64,000 nt of DNA, from positions 640,747,967 to 640,811,966 of the forward strand of contig CM053026.1 of the NCBI GenBank assembly GCA_028564925.1. Reading direction: 5' to 3'. How positions within the stretch are numbered: position 1 is the first letter of the stretch; every line of letters starts with the position of its first letter. Made by a program: the position numbers and the translations under genes. Of this stretch, positions 41,815-54,175 are shown in pieces. Source of the DNA: Lithobates sylvaticus (lineage: Eukaryota > Chordata > Amphibia > Anura > Ranidae). The notes under the pieces are model-generated. The model searched no databases. It had not been told where the DNA came from and saw only the letters and a program-made list of their open reading frames with translations.

Positions 41815-42193
41815 GGCTTCAGTGCACAGATGCTTGTTGGAACGCAGCGCTGAGCGGTGTGTTCCACCCGCCACTTCCGTTTTCTTATCCTCCTCTTGGA
41901 AGTGGTCGTTGTGTGTACTGCACATCGTTCCACAGACCGCTTCCGGTTCTTTATCCTCTTTCTGGAAGCGGTCACTGGTCACTCCTCCCTCCAGAGGGCG
42001 GTTGGCTATTATTTAATATACCATTGTGCAATTGTTCTTCCTGGCCGCCCCCGGATGTTAATTGTGACCCAGCGCGGATGGGCGGCCATACTGCACATGT
42101 CCTGATGCCCAGTCTAACCTGCACTGCATACAGCTGCTGCGTTGTAAGTAAGATACAGCACCTGACATTCATAGTGGGTTCATTATATATAGA

Positions 42194-42252
42194 GCATGCT
42201 TGCATCACTTAGCCTCAGATGAAACATGTCAGGCTGTCTGATGCAAGCATGC
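42194..42252. repeat. Two-stem hairpin with GAAACATGTC loop
   Basis: GCATGCTTGCATCA (42194-42207) pairs perfectly with TGATGCAAGCATGC (42239-42252). Within it AGCCT pairs with AGGCT, enclosing CAGATGAAACATGTC. The GAAAC and ATGTC strings are those of hammerhead ribozymes, but a stem II is absent, so activity is unlikely. Confidence 0.6.
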
Positions 42253-44379
42253 TGATGATCGTGGAACTTTTATTTATCTTATTTGATGCCCGTTTGTGAC
42301 TTCATGACTGTAAGTGCACTACAATAAAATTAGATTTTTTACTTGTACGGGCTTCACTATGTTTTTTTGCTTTACTTTTTGCTTTGCTTTGCATGTCATG
42401 TGTAAACATTGGACTGCTGTGGCTTGAAGTTATACTGTTTTTTCTTGACCGTGTCCTGGATACATTTATACTTCCTGTGGGAGAGTGACACATGTTTGGT
42501 CGATTCCTGGATATAATCATACTTTCTGTTGGAGAGTGACATCTATACTTTTCCTTGGAATTTATACTTGATGCTCACCTTTATCTGAAATCTGGTAAGC
42601 AGATTTGATACACCTGGGTGTTGTGTGCTCCTTTCTACACTTACTGGAAGCGGTGGAAGACTTCTCACTATCATATAGGGCTTACAGTTTACATTTATTT
42701 CTTCAATGAATTAACTTTGATTTAATTAGCGCTGCATTTTGGACTATATTTTACTGAGTTTTATGATCAATGAACTGTGCTGGCTGCTATTTCACTCCTT
42801 TTATTGTCTTTTATGTTACATTGTTCTTAGCGCTGATACCCACCTTTATTTTTATTTTTCTGTACCAGTTCAGCTGGGTTGTGCTAGTTTCTACTTGGTC
42901 GTGGGTGTCGCTGTCACCACTGGTACGTGTTGGAAATGCAACAGGCTGAATGCATTGGGTACCCCTTTACTCAGAAACAGCCCGGTGGGAGTGGTCTACC
43001 CGCTGTGCATTCTGGGTAAGGGTACTTAAGGTTCAGGTGCCATCATTTTCGGGGTTCGTCATCCCGACCTCATGGCCCTCCTGGCCTAAGTTGTGTGCTG
43101 TTCTTTTGCCTCTGGGCCGGCTGGCCCGGGTCTTCGCAACTGTAGGGTAGGCACAGAAGTCCTGGGGCCTACAGATCCTGGGGTGGTCCTGTGCCATCTT
43201 TCCTGCGGAAAGAAGCTAAGCGACTGGAGGATCCAGGGGAGGACTTTTAATAAAGCTTTGGAAAAAGCACTAAGTGTCGGAGCCAAGATTCTTTAACCAA
43301 GTCTTTAACGGGACCCCTATGACGGACACAGGGAAAAGGTGAGGTAACGGTAAGCCCAATCAAAAATCAGCAGCTCCTTCGGGGGTTAGTGCTACATGTA
43401 TAATTTTTGAAACATCAAAATATGTATTCATACATCTATTTTGCTACAGAAAAATGTTTTAGTTGCTTTGTCTTTCCTTCTTTGCTCATAGGGAGATCAG
43501 AAGACAATATTGGAACAGCAGCACTTCAGGAAAGAATGGACGATGCTGATAAGAAAGTCTATGTATAATATTCCTGTGGTGTACCTCATTTAGAAAATTA
43601 CATAAAATTCAGCTTGAATCTTCTCAATATACAAAGATAATATGTATATAACACAAATAAAAGTATGTGTTGGAATTATAAATTCTAAAGCAGTTGGTGG
43701 GAAAGGAGATCAATAGAGAAATTGAGAAGCTCAAGACCTTTAGATATATTTCTCATGTTGAGCACCAGGATCAATTAAATCAGCTACTCATACACAAGTA
43801 AAAAAGCATGTTGGGTTCCATTGGGCATTCACATATTCACATATTCATGGTGCCAATATAATGGTACTTCAAGGGAAAAGTTTATAGGCTTTTATTTTTC
43901 TGTACAGTTATTGTAAATAGTAGCAAGACAAAAGTCCAGATCGTACCCTACAGTGGATGGTACCCTCCTTCTTTCTAAAGGGAAGGCATTCAATCAATTA
44001 TCAAGCTATTGCCTTAGATTTAAAGTATAGTACATTTTAAATACTCAGCATGCTTTCTAACCTAAGTATAGTTGCAATAAAGAAAAGAAAAAGCTTGATA
44101 TTAAAGCACAACTCAAGTAACAAAAACAAAACACTCACTCATGATTTAAAGACAGGACCCACCAATGATTTGTCAGGGTTATGAGGTCACTAGAAGGGTG
44201 CTTGTTCATTGATTGATACTCTCTTTAAATCACGGAATGAATGATTTGTAACGTGTCACATAGCAGATGAAAGGGCTCCAAAACCTTGCATACCTATGTG
44301 ATTTCTCAATAAAATGTCTGAGCTTTGCAACAAACTTTCTTTAGCACTTCCCTTCTTCACTAAATTATTTTATTTTTAA

Positions 44380-45336
44380 CTGCTTTCCAACCAGCCGCCA
44401 TCATTATACTGCGTCAGGTTGGCACAGCTGAGCGAATCGCCGTAGGTGTACGTTGGCCGCTTTAAGAGCTATAGGAGGTGCGTGCGCCCGTGGCGTGACA
44501 CCGGAGCCGATGCCTGTGGCTGGTGGCCGTGACTTCTGCCGGCCACCCGTGATCACTCCTTGGAGAGCCAGAATGGAGATCTGTCAATGTAAACAGACAG
44601 ATCTCCATTCTGTCAGGGAGAGATCTACTGTCATAGTGATCAGGAACAGCGATCTCTCTCTACTCCCAGTCAGTCCACTCCCCCCACAGTTAAAAACACC
44701 TTCCTAGGGAACACTTAACCCCTTGATCGCCCCCCAGTGTTAATCCCTTCCCTGCCAGTGACATTTATACAGTAATCAGTGGCTATTTTTAGCTCTGATC
44801 ACTGTATAAATGTCAACGGTCAAAAAAGTGTCAAAAGTGTCCGATCTGTCACCAAAAAATTAAATAAAATGTCACAGTCCCGCTAAAAATCGCTGATCAC
44901 CGCCATTACTAGTAAAAAAAAAAAATGTATATAAATAAAAATGCCATAAATACATATTTATATACCTCTATTTTGTAGATGCTATAACTTTTGCGAAAAC
45001 CAATCAATATACGCTTATTGACATTTACCAAAAATATGTAAAGAATACATATTGGCCTAAACTGATGAAGAAATTTGTTTTTTATTTTTTTGGGATATTT
45101 ATTATAGTAAAAAAAAAAAAAAAATATTGTTTTTTTTTCAAAATTGTCACCCTTTTAGAAACCACGTGATCAAATACCACCAAAAGAAATCTTTATTTGT
45201 TGGAAAAAAAGGACATCAACTTAGTTTGTGTACAACGATGCATGACCACACAATTGTCAGTTAAAGCAACGCAGTGCCGTATTGCAAAAAAATGGCCTGG
45301 TCAGGAAGTGGGTAAATCCCTCCGGGGCTGAAGTGG
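44380..45336. mobile_element. TTAA-target MITE (piggyBac-like), copy 3
   Basis: TTAA lies at 44376-44379 and 45337-45340. The start CTGCTTTCCAACCAGCCGCC and the end GGGGCTGAAGTGG resemble the other copies. It shares the block order of copy 2 (GCGTCAGGTTGGCACAGCTG, CAGTAATCAGTGGCTATTTT, AAAAGTGTCAAAAGTGTCCG, GCCATTACTAGTAAAA and AATGGCCTGGTCAGGAAG). No gene. Confidence 0.75.
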
Positions 45337-45340
45337 TTAA

Positions 45341-46888
45341 ATTGTACACATATATTGTTACAATAGGTCTATCTGTATGATGTCACAAATCATTTTCCCT
45401 TTTATTCTTCCTTTTGCAGTTTTCAGGTCCTGAATGTTGCAGATAAAAATGTCAGGTAATGATGTAGCACTGCTCTCTGTGGCACTCTTTTGGGAACACA
45501 GAGCAATCTAATGTTGTCCCCTCTGGATGGTGGGTCCTTGATGTACAGAGCTCACAAGAAGTGTTAATTAATCAACCCAGAAGAGGACTGAAACTGGATC
45601 AAAGATAGGGTGAACATTGCAGTGAGACCTGCTTTTCATTTTACTGGTTCAGAGCATTGAATTTTTTTAACATGTTTGATTAATATAAAATTGGATTTTA
45701 ATGAAGAAAAAAATGTATGTAACTGAAATATTTTAAAGAGCTTCATAATTTAAATAAGGTACATTTATAATAGATGAATGCTGATGGCATTTACTTTATT
45801 CTGCAGGATATTTAATTTTTCTCTATGCAAGCTGTGACATGTGCGATGCAAGCCAACATTTCAATTAGGATTTCATAGAGCTCTCCAAATCTTTTTTTGA
45901 ATAAATAAAACTAAAAAAATTTTCCCAGAGAGTTCAACAAGTTATGATAATCAAGTGAAGGAGTTACATTTTCTCACTAAGCTTCGAAGGGAAAATTCAT
46001 CCATATAGATTCCTTTTCATACAAGGCAGATTTAGTCGCTAAAGGCATTGCAAAGACCTTCAGAAGTAATCCAATATTTATTTCTTTATATCTTAAATCT
46101 AAATGCTGCCACAGAGTTTGAAACAGATTTTGTTTTTCTTTAGCTGCCCTGTGCTGAAAGACTCTTGAAGCTTCCAAGAGCTGTAAAAACTTGACGTGGC
46201 TTCAACCTTCAGCTAAGTGGTGCCAAAGGAAGTTTAAATCAAGTGCTTTTCCTAAAACGTCTTTTTAAGAAAAATCATGGAGTGTTTTGCAAAATGCGAA
46301 TTAACAAGCAATCGGTTGCAGAGGGAGTCTTCTCTCCAAGAGAGCTAATCAAATCCGACAGGTTGAATAGTGCAAAGATAATGGGCTGAGTTGACCAATG
46401 GCTTTAAAGCAGAAGCTGATTAAAGTTACGGCACTAAAACTCTGAAATATATGTCCATGGGAGCAATATGTTCAGACTGTCAAGTGTGAAGATGTCAAAG
46501 GATTTACAGCAAAACAGTTATGAATCCAAGCAGATGCTTTGAATTTGTTTTCTATGAATGTAACTGCATATTCTTAAAGTATATCGAAACTCAAAAATAA
46601 AATGTTAACCTTTTACAGTTTACAGGTCCTTAGATATGGTAACAGAATTTATTTTCAAGACTACGTACATTTTCTACAAGTACAGAAAAACACCTGTTGG
46701 AAATATTGTGTCCTAACTTCATGTACAGTATACTGAACTGAAATCTCAAACAATGTTATCAGATTTCTTGGCTCTCTTAAGTGAGCTGCAAAGTCCTGGC
46801 TCTCTGTGTAATGTGGATGAGGAGAGGGGAAGTTTTTGATGTCTAAATCAGGACAGCAGTCTAGGGTGACAATTCCGATCCGCCACAG
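45341..46888. other. Unassigned sequence, apparently low in repeats
   Basis: No gene or element terminus is recognised. The section 45780-46620 has even composition and no similarity to other parts of the window. It could be unique or conserved non-coding DNA, but this cannot be judged without an alignment. Confidence 0.4.
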
Positions 46889-46891
46889 TTA

Positions 46892-47317
46892 TGACCTGTA
46901 GACACGATAAGATTTTCCGACAACAAAATCCATGGGATTTTTTCCGATGGATGTTGGCTCAAACTTGTCTTGCATACACACGGTCACACAAAGTTAGTCA
47001 GAAATGACAAACGTCAAGAACGCAGTGACGTACAACACATACGACTACCCGAGAAAAATGAAGTTCAATAGCCAGTGCTGCTCTTCTGCTTGATTCCAAG
47101 CATGCGTGGCACTTTGTGCGCCGGAATTGTGTACACACAATCAGAATTTCCGCCAACAGATTTTGTTGTCGGTAAATTTGAGAACCAGATCTCAAATGTT
47201 GTGTGACGGAAATTCCTATGGAAAATGTACGATGGAGCCTACACACGGTTGGAATTTCCGACAACAAGGTCCTATCACACATTTTCCATCGGAAAATCCT
47301 ATCTTGTGTACAGGGCA
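46892..47317. mobile_element. Harbinger-like MITE, TGCCCTGTACACAAG family
   Basis: The left end TGACCTGTAGACACGATAAG and right end TCTTGTGTACAGGGCA are imperfect inverses, with TTA on both sides (46889-46891 and 47318-47320). The interior has the same CGACAACAAAATCC and TTTTCCGATGGA strings as the copy at 17524. The copy is decayed and has no gene. Confidence 0.75.
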
Positions 47318-47320
47318 TTA

Positions 47321-47671
47321 CAGTGCAGAAACACCATAAGACAGGACGTCTGCTATTGACATGCTCACTAGGTGGAAATAAAGCAAAAGATCCCAGCTAA
47401 ATAGAAAGTAATGCAGCCAATAGATCTAAGCACTAGTAAGCTACAACACATTACATTTTTGGTTTGGATACATTTTAACTTTCTTTGAATAAGGTGAGTA
47501 TATATTGCTACACACTGAAGTCTACAAACGTTTCATGTAAAGTGAGTATTCTGTATTCTGTATTCTCTATATTTATAAAGAAGCTAATTTGTTTGCAACT
47601 GGCAAAGCATTGGTTGCATTTAGAGAGCACAATGCACAATTTCCAGGAAGATTGTTCTGGACATTTAACTT
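47321..47671. other. Unassigned sequence
   Basis: A short spacer between two MITEs with no gene seen. Confidence 0.5.
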
Positions 47672-47675
47672 TTAA

Positions 47676-49256
47676 CCACTTTAAGACCGGGCCTCTTTTT
47701 TAGATGTGGTGTTTACAAGCTAAAGCGAAAGTAAACCCATTGATTTAACAGTCTAAAAAAAAAAGGCATGCCGTGAATGCTAACTTTGGCTGTGCTCTCA
47801 ACCAAACAGTCAAACCATCCAATGGCTGGTGTCATAACGGATCACATGTGCAGCACTGTGGCAGTTGAAGATTAAACAGAGGCCAGCTTCCTTGGCTGAA
47901 AACGATAGGGGGGTTTACTTCCACTTTAAAAACATAATTTTTTTTTGCTAGAAAATTACTTAGAACCCCCAAACATTATAATTTTTTTTCTAACATCCTA
48001 GAGAATAAAATGGTGGCCGTGGCAATACTTTCTGTCACACCGTATTTGCGCAGCGGTCTTACAAGCGCACTTATTTTTTTTTAAAAATACACTTTTTTGA
48101 ATAAAAAAATAAGACAACAGTAAAGTTAGCCCAATTTTTTTTATATTGTGAAAGATAATGTTACGCCAAGTACATTGAAACCCAACATGTCATGCTTCAA
48201 AATTGCGTCCGCTCGTGGAATGGCGACAAAATTTTACCCTTAAAAATCTCCGTAGGCGACTTTTATAAAATTCTACCGGTTGCATGTTTAGCGTTACAGA
48301 GGAAGTCTAGGGCTAGAATTATTGCTCTCACTCTACCGATCGCGGCGATACCTCACATGTGTGGTTTGAATGCTGTTTTCATATGCAGGCGCTACTCGCG
48401 TATGCGTTCGATTCTGCATGCAAGCTCGGTGGAACGGGGCGGGCTTAAAAAAACATTTTTTTTTCTTATTTATTTTACCTTTTATTTTTTATTTTTACAC
48501 TGTTTTAAAAAAAATTGTGTCACTTTTTTTCCTATTACAAGGAATGTAAACATCCCTTGTAAAAAAAGCAAGACAGGACCTCTTAAATATGAGTTCTGGG
48601 GTCAAAAAGGCCTCAGATCTCATATTTACACTAAAATGCAATAAATGTTAACCCCTTCCCTGACAGTGTCATTTATACTGTAATCAGTGCATTTTTAAAG
48701 CACTGATCGCTGTATAAATGTCAATGGTCAAAAAAGTGTCAAAAGTCTCTGATCTGTCCGTCGCAATGTCCCAGTACCGCTAAAAATTGCTGATTCCTGC
48801 CATTAATAGTAAAAAAATAAATTATAATAAAAATGCCATAAATCTTTCCCATAGTTTGTAGACACTTTAACTTTTGTGCAAACCAATAAATATACGCTTA
48901 TTGTGATTTTTTTTTTATCAAAAGTATGTAGAAGAATATATTTTGGCCTAAACTGATGAAGAAATTTTTTTTTATTTTTTTTATTTTGGGGATATTTATT
49001 ATAGCAAAAAGTATAAAAATATTGTTTTGTTTTTTTAAATTGTCGCTCTTTTTTTGTTTTTAACACAAAAAATAAAAACAACAGAGGTGATCAAATACCA
49101 CCAAAAGAAAGCTCTATTTATGGGAAAAAAAGGACGTAAATTGTGTTTGGGAACAGCGACGTATGACCGCGCAATTGTCAGTTAAAGCGGCGCAGTGCCA
49201 AATTGTAAAAAGTGCTCTGGTCAGGAAGAGGTTAAAATCTTCCAAGGCTGAAGTGG
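47676..49256. mobile_element. TTAA-target MITE (piggyBac-like), copy 4, long form
   Basis: TTAA at 47672-47675 is followed by CCACTTTAAGACCGGGCC, and the right end GGCTGAAGTGG is followed by TTAA at 49257-49260. The right half shares the CAGTGTCATTTATACTGTAA and GTCAAAAAAGTGTCAAAAG blocks with copies 2 and 3. The left half is specific to this subfamily and includes TACCGATCGCGGCGATACC. No transposase is present. Confidence 0.75.
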
Positions 49257-49260
49257 TTAA

Positions 49261-49680
49261 AGAAGTTATAAACTCTTTGAAAAAAAATATGTAAGACAAA
49301 GACATAATGAGCTAGTATGCATCGCATACTAGCTCATTATGAAATACTTACCTTAGAACGAAGCCCTCCAGCGGCACCCTCACACCACTGAGACGGCTGA
49401 CATCTTCCCCCGTGTTTCTTCTGGGTTCACGGACTTCTGGTGCTCTGAGTGGCCCGAGCTGCGATAACATTACTCCCGCACATGCACGCTGGAGCTGCCG
49501 GTCACGGCACTGGGCTCTGAAGGAACAGCACGAGCAGCCGTTCCTTCAGAGTGCATGTGCCAGTGATTTCACTGGCTGCATGTACAGTAAATGGTGCCTA
49601 TTTAGGAGATATTTACTGTACACTACCTATAGGTAAGCGTTATTATAGGCTTACCTATATGTAAAATTCAGTAGTAGAGT
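49261..49680. mobile_element. TTAAAG MITE, inverse orientation
   Basis: It begins at the same TTAA that ends MITE copy 4 and reads AGAAGTTATAAAC. It carries the GAGCTAGTATGC/GCATACTAGCTC palindrome near its left side (about 49309-49341) and the ACCTATAGGTAAGC/GGCTTACCTATA palindrome near its right side (about 49624-49662), the reverse order of the copy at 13288-13711. No gene. Confidence 0.65.
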
Positions 49681-49685
49681 TCAAT

Positions 49686-49825
49686 TATTATTATTATTAT
49701 TAATTTACAGGATCTATATAGCGCCAACAGTTTGCATATCGCTTTACAATATAAAGGGGGACAATACACCAACAGTAAAAGAGGGTTAGAAGGGCCCTGC
49801 AAGCTTACAATCTAAGACATAATGT
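49686..49825 (-). mobile_element. 3' tail of a LINE (L2/CR1/Rex1 group), reversed
   Basis: A (TTA)n run is followed by ACAGGATCTATATAGCGCCA and GGGCCCTGCAAGCTTACAAT, the inverse of the tail at 54840-54985 (GATTGTAAGCTC, GCAGGGCCCTC and GGCGCTATATAAATCCTG). Only the last part of the element is kept, as expected for a 5'-truncated retroposon. Confidence 0.6.
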
Positions 49826-50169
49826 ATTATTACCTTTCCAAAAGCAGCTATTTAGTGTACAGCCGAGGCCAAAAGTTTTGAGACTGACACAAATATACAT
49901 TTTCACAGTCTGCTGCTTCAGTGTTTTTAGATCTTTTTGTCAGATGTTACTATGGTATACTGAAGTATAATTACAAGCAAGCATTTCATAAGTGTCATAG
50001 GCTTTTATTAACAACTACATTCAATTTTAGAAGAGAGTCAATATTTGCAGTGTTGATCCTTCTTTTTCAAGATATCTGCAATTCGTCCTGGCATGCTGTC
50101 AATCAATTTCTGGAGCACACCCTGACTGAGCCCATTCTTTCACAATCAATGCTTGGAGTTTGTCAGAAA

Positions 50170-50632
50170 TTATCTGTTTTTTTTTTGTTTGTTCACCCAT
50201 CTCTTGGGGATTGACCACAAGTTCTTAATGGGATTAGGGTCTGGGGAGTTTACTGGCCATGGATCCAAAATGTTGACGTTTTGTTCCCCAAGCCACTTAG
50301 TCATCACTTTTGCAATATGGCAAGGTGTGCCATCATACTGGAAAAGGTCACAAACTGTTCCTGGATGGCTGGGAGAAGTTTCTCTCGGAGGATGTTCTTG
50401 TATCATTCTTTATTAATGGCTGTGATCTTAGGCAAAATTGTGAGTGAGCCCACTCCCTTGGCTGAGAAGCAACCCCACACATGAATGGTCTTAGGGCGCT
50501 TTACTGTTGGCATGATACAGGACAGATGGTAGCGCTCACCTTTTCTTCTCTAGACAATGTATTTTCCGGATGCCCCAAATAATCAGAAAACAGATTCATC
50601 AGAGAAAATTACTTTACCCCAGTCCTCAGCAG
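50170..50632 (-). pseudogene. Tc1 transposase, C-terminal part
   Basis: Downstream of hAT-2 the reading gives LFQYDGTPCHIAKVMTKWL with the second catalytic Asp, then NSPDPNPIKNLWSIPKRWV. The usual third residue, Glu in NPIENLW, is Lys here, so the copy is catalytically dead. The frame also changes in the preceding part (around 50400-50560), where antisense WGCFSAKGVG-like sequence lies. Confidence 0.8.
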
Positions 50633-51282
50633 TAGGGATGGGCCGAACTGACCCCTGTTTCAGTCGCAAAAGAACTTTCAAACACCGGCAAAGTTTGGAC
50701 CCAAATAAAGAGCCCCATTAAAGTCAATGGGACCCGAACGCCAAAAATCAAAAGTGCCCATTTTGAAGGCTTATATGCAAGTAATTGGGCATACAGTGGT
50801 TATAGGGGCCCAGGGGAACATGTATCAATAAAAAAATAGTTAGTGAAAAACATCAGTTTTAAATGAGCAGTGTTTTTTTGATTTTTAAAGTGAAAGCATA
50901 AAAATGAAAAATTCCTTCCAAGATAGTGCCTGGGGGTCCCCTTAGTCTACTTGTAAAGTGGCAGATCTTTACCATGTATAGAATCTACTGCAGCAATAAT
51001 TGCATTTATAAAGGCCAAAATTTAATTTTCCCTGCAAGCTGCCTTTATTTTTCTCAGCAACAGCTGGGGAGCCAGTGTGTATGATGAGGCCACAATGTAG
51101 TGCACTGGGAACAAGTTTCGATATTTTTTGGATACATTCTGGTGTTACTTTGACTTTGGATAGAAGTTATGGATGCGTAAAAATTGATCTTTGGGTGTTG
51201 GTGGCGCCTTCCCACCGTAACCCTATAGTGGTAATCTTGATGAAAGCAAGAATTGGCCTTGCTGTAAAAAAATTCAATGATA

Positions 51283-51512
51283 TGCACCGGTCAAACAGGT
51301 GCAAAAGAAATGGTCTTTGGGTGTCAGTGGTACTTTTGATGAAAGCAAGAATTGGCCTTGCTGTAAAAAATTGCAATAATATCCACCTGTCAAATAAGTG
51401 CGGAAAAATTACTCTTTGGGTGTCGGGGGCACCTTCCCACCGTAACCCTATAAAGGTGCTCTTGATGAAGGAAAAAAAAACTGCAATGATATGCACCTGT
51501 CAAACAGGTGCT
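51283..51512 (-). repeat. hAT-2 downstream palindromic repeats
   Basis: Copies are at 51285-51301 (CACCGGTCAAACAGGTG), 51384-51400 (CACCTGTCAAATAAGTG) and 51494-51510 (CACCTGTCAAACAGGTG). Two of the three are followed by GC-GAAAAATT-type sequence; at 51285 the tail is degenerate. CTTTGGGTGT follows all three. They correspond to the CCCCTG...CAGGGG repeats of hAT-1. Confidence 0.75.
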
Positions 51513-51603
51513 GAAAAATTGGTCTTTGGGTGTTCATTTTGCCCATGAAACATTCTTCTAGAATCTAGATGAAATGATTGAACACCCTCAAAGCTAGGTA
51601 GCC

Positions 51604-52565
51604 TCAAAGTTTGTTTTTGCCACGTTTGATGCGCCTGAGACATAGTTTGCAGATAGCAACAGTGCGATCTGCTGCAGATATGCTGAAAAAGGCCCAGACA
51701 GCTGAGCTTTGGGGAGTGGGCCAGGGGAAAACAGCCGCAGAATGTGATGGAATAGGGTGGCTGCTCTCTACTCTTTCTTGATGTTGGCCTCCTTTGGGAT
51801 TGTGCCGCCTCACTTTCAGTTTCCTTCTCTGCTCAAACCGGCACCTAAGTCGCATCAGTGACCTCATCATTATCATTACCACTGGAGACAACTTGGTAAT
51901 ACGCTGGGGCTGGGGGAACATGAATGCCAATTTGTTTAGTGCCCCGTACACACGGTCGGAAATTCGACCACAAAATCCGTCTGATTTTTTCCGACGGATT
52001 TTGTCTGGGGGAACATGAATGCCAATTTGTCTACGACGGGACTAAGTAGACGCTAGTAGCCAATAGCTTTGGTCTTGTAATGTGATCTGAGCATGTCTCT
52101 CTAGGCTCATGTTCCTGTCATCCTCAACCTCAGAATTTCCGACAACATGGTCCGATTTCCGTCGGAAAATCCGACCGTGTAATGGCTGGGCATCATCCAG
52201 GAGCAAGTGGCTGACGTTGTGGTCAAATAACCCAGCTGACTCCTCCATGGCTGATGTTGGGGCTATGGCAGAAATAGATGTGGACAAGGAGGCAGGTTTA
52301 TCCACTCTGGCAACTGTAGGGGACTTCACACTTGTCTCTGTTTGTGTAACAGAGGATGAGGCGGATGAGGAGGGTTTAGTAAGCCAGTCCACCACCTCCT
52401 CTGTATGCTGTGGCTGGATAGCATGGACAAACTCACTAAACAGAGGAAATGATGCCCTGCCTGAGGACTAACCACCACGTTCACCTTTGCCTGTGGACAC
52501 ATTTGTTGCTGGCCCTCTTACAGTGCCAAAGGAATGTCTGCCTCTCCTTGTTGTCCTCCCAGACA
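51604..52565 (-). pseudogene. hAT-2 transposase, N-terminal part only
   Basis: The ATG at 52565 opens MSGRTTRRGRHSFGTV, like the hAT-1 start. An in-frame TAG lies near 52476. EEVVDWLTKPSSSASSSVTQ matches the hAT-1 EGLVEWMTKPSSSSSFSLTQ region. After the MITE at 51940-52192, the BED finger start SAVWAFFSISAADRTVAICK and LCLRRIKRGKNKL is seen. Sequence past the first Cys pair, including the whole catalytic core, is missing. Confidence 0.8.
51940..52192. mobile_element. Harbinger-like MITE inside hAT-2, rearranged
   Basis: The left end TGCCCCGTACACACGGTCGG is intact; the right end reads CGACCGTGTAATGGCTGGGCA. The interior has TCCGACGGA strings as in the copy at 17524. A 25 bp piece of hAT-2 sequence (51911-51935) occurs again within it (52006-52030), so this copy was rearranged during or after insertion. 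Confidence 0.7.
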
Positions 52566-52744
52566 TTATTGGGAGGGAGAGGGCGGTGCTTGTAAGCAAA
52601 TGTAAAGAAAAAATGGAAATCTGTACGTAGATGCACGTTAATAAATGTAAAGTGGTGTTTGATGCACTTTAATTTGAGTACTCACACTACACAGACACAC
52701 TCCATGGATACACTATAATATACTGCAATATAATGTGCCAAACG

Positions 52745-54175
52745 TACAGTGACACACAGAACTATATGGCATTAAACTGGCAGTAATGCACAAAACTATA
52801 TGGAGTTAAACTGGCAGTAACACACACAGAAGTAAATGGCGTTAAAATTGCAGTAACGCACAAAACTATTTGACGTTAAACTGGCAGTAACGCACACGAA
52901 ACTATATGGCGTTAAAATTGCAGTAACGCACAAAACTATATGGTGTTAAACTGGCAGTAACGCACAAAACTATATGGAGTTACACTGGCAGTAACACACA
53001 CAGAAGAAAATGGCGTTAAACTGGCAGTAAAGCACAAAACTATATGACATTAAACTGGCAGTAACGCACAAAACTATATGGCGTTAAAAATTGGCAGTAA
53101 CACACACAAAACTATATGGAATTAAACTGGCAGTAAAGCACACAAAACTATATGACATTAAACTGGCATTAACGCACACAACTATATGGCGTTAAACTGG
53201 CAGTAACACACAAAACTATATGGCGTTAAACTGGCAGTAACGGTAACTGTAACTGGCAAAACTATATGGCATTAAACTGACAGTAACGCACACAGGACTT
53301 TATGACGTTAAACTGGCAGTAACGCACAAAACTATATGTCGTTAAACTGGCAGTGATGCAAATAAAACTATATGGCGTTAAACTGGCAGTATCGCACACG
53401 GAACTATATGGCGTTAAACTGGCAGTGACACACACAAAACTATATGGCTTAAACTGGCAGTGACACACACAGAACTATATGGCGTTAAACTGGCAGTAAC
53501 GCACACAGAACTATATGATGTTAAACTTGCAGTAACGCACAAAACTATTTGGCATTCAACTGGCAGTAACACACACAAAGCTATATGGCATTAAACTGGC
53601 AGTAACACACACAAAGCTATATGGCATTAAACTGACAGTAACGCACACAGAAGTAAATGGTGTTTAAACTTGCAGTAACGCACAAAACTATATGGTGTTA
53701 AACTGGCAGTAACGCACAAAAAACTATATGGCGTTAAACTGGCAGTAAAGCATACAAAACAATATGGAGTTAAACTGTCAGTAACGCACACAGGACTATA
53801 TGACGTTAAACTGCCAGTAACGCACAAACTATATGGCCTTAAACTGGCAGTAACGCACACAAAACTGTATGGCGTTAAACTGGCAGTAACGCACACAGAA
53901 CTATATGACGTTAAACTGGCAGTGATGCACACAAAACTATATGGCGTTAAACTGGCAGTAACGCACACAAAACTAAATGGCGTTAAACTGGCAGTGATGC
54001 ACACAGGACTATATGGCTTTAAACTGGCAGTAATGCACACAGAACTATATGGCATTGAACTGCCAGTAACTCAGACAGAACTATATGGCGTTAAACTGGC
54101 AGTAACGCACACACAGAAGTAAATGGCGTTAAACTGGCAGTAATGCACACAGAAGTATCTGGCGTTAAACTCTTG
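52745..54175 (-). repeat. hAT-2 upstream tandem array of about 37 bp units
   Basis: There are nearly 40 copies of a unit with GGCGTTAAACTGGCAGTAAC and GCACACAAAACTATAT. Units vary in length by a few bases. Open frames through the array reflect the repeat only. The position corresponds to that of the 60-65 bp array in hAT-1, but the unit sequence is unrelated. Confidence 0.9.

Larger units (their letters stand above)
41623..44375. other. Unassigned sequence with two strong hairpins
   Basis: No gene is recognised. The part at 41815-42350 has GC-rich promoter-like stretches and a GAAACATGTC motif inside a hairpin, a pattern also found downstream of the Penelope-like gene at 61.3 kb; it may be PLE-derived, but that is only inference. 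The part 43320-44370 is A/T-rich and has no visible feature. Confidence 0.4.

Noticed and set aside
53627-54055. 142-codon open frame with repeated TASLTPYSFVCV-type peptides
   Set aside because: It is a direct read-through of the 37 bp array and has no start context or domain.
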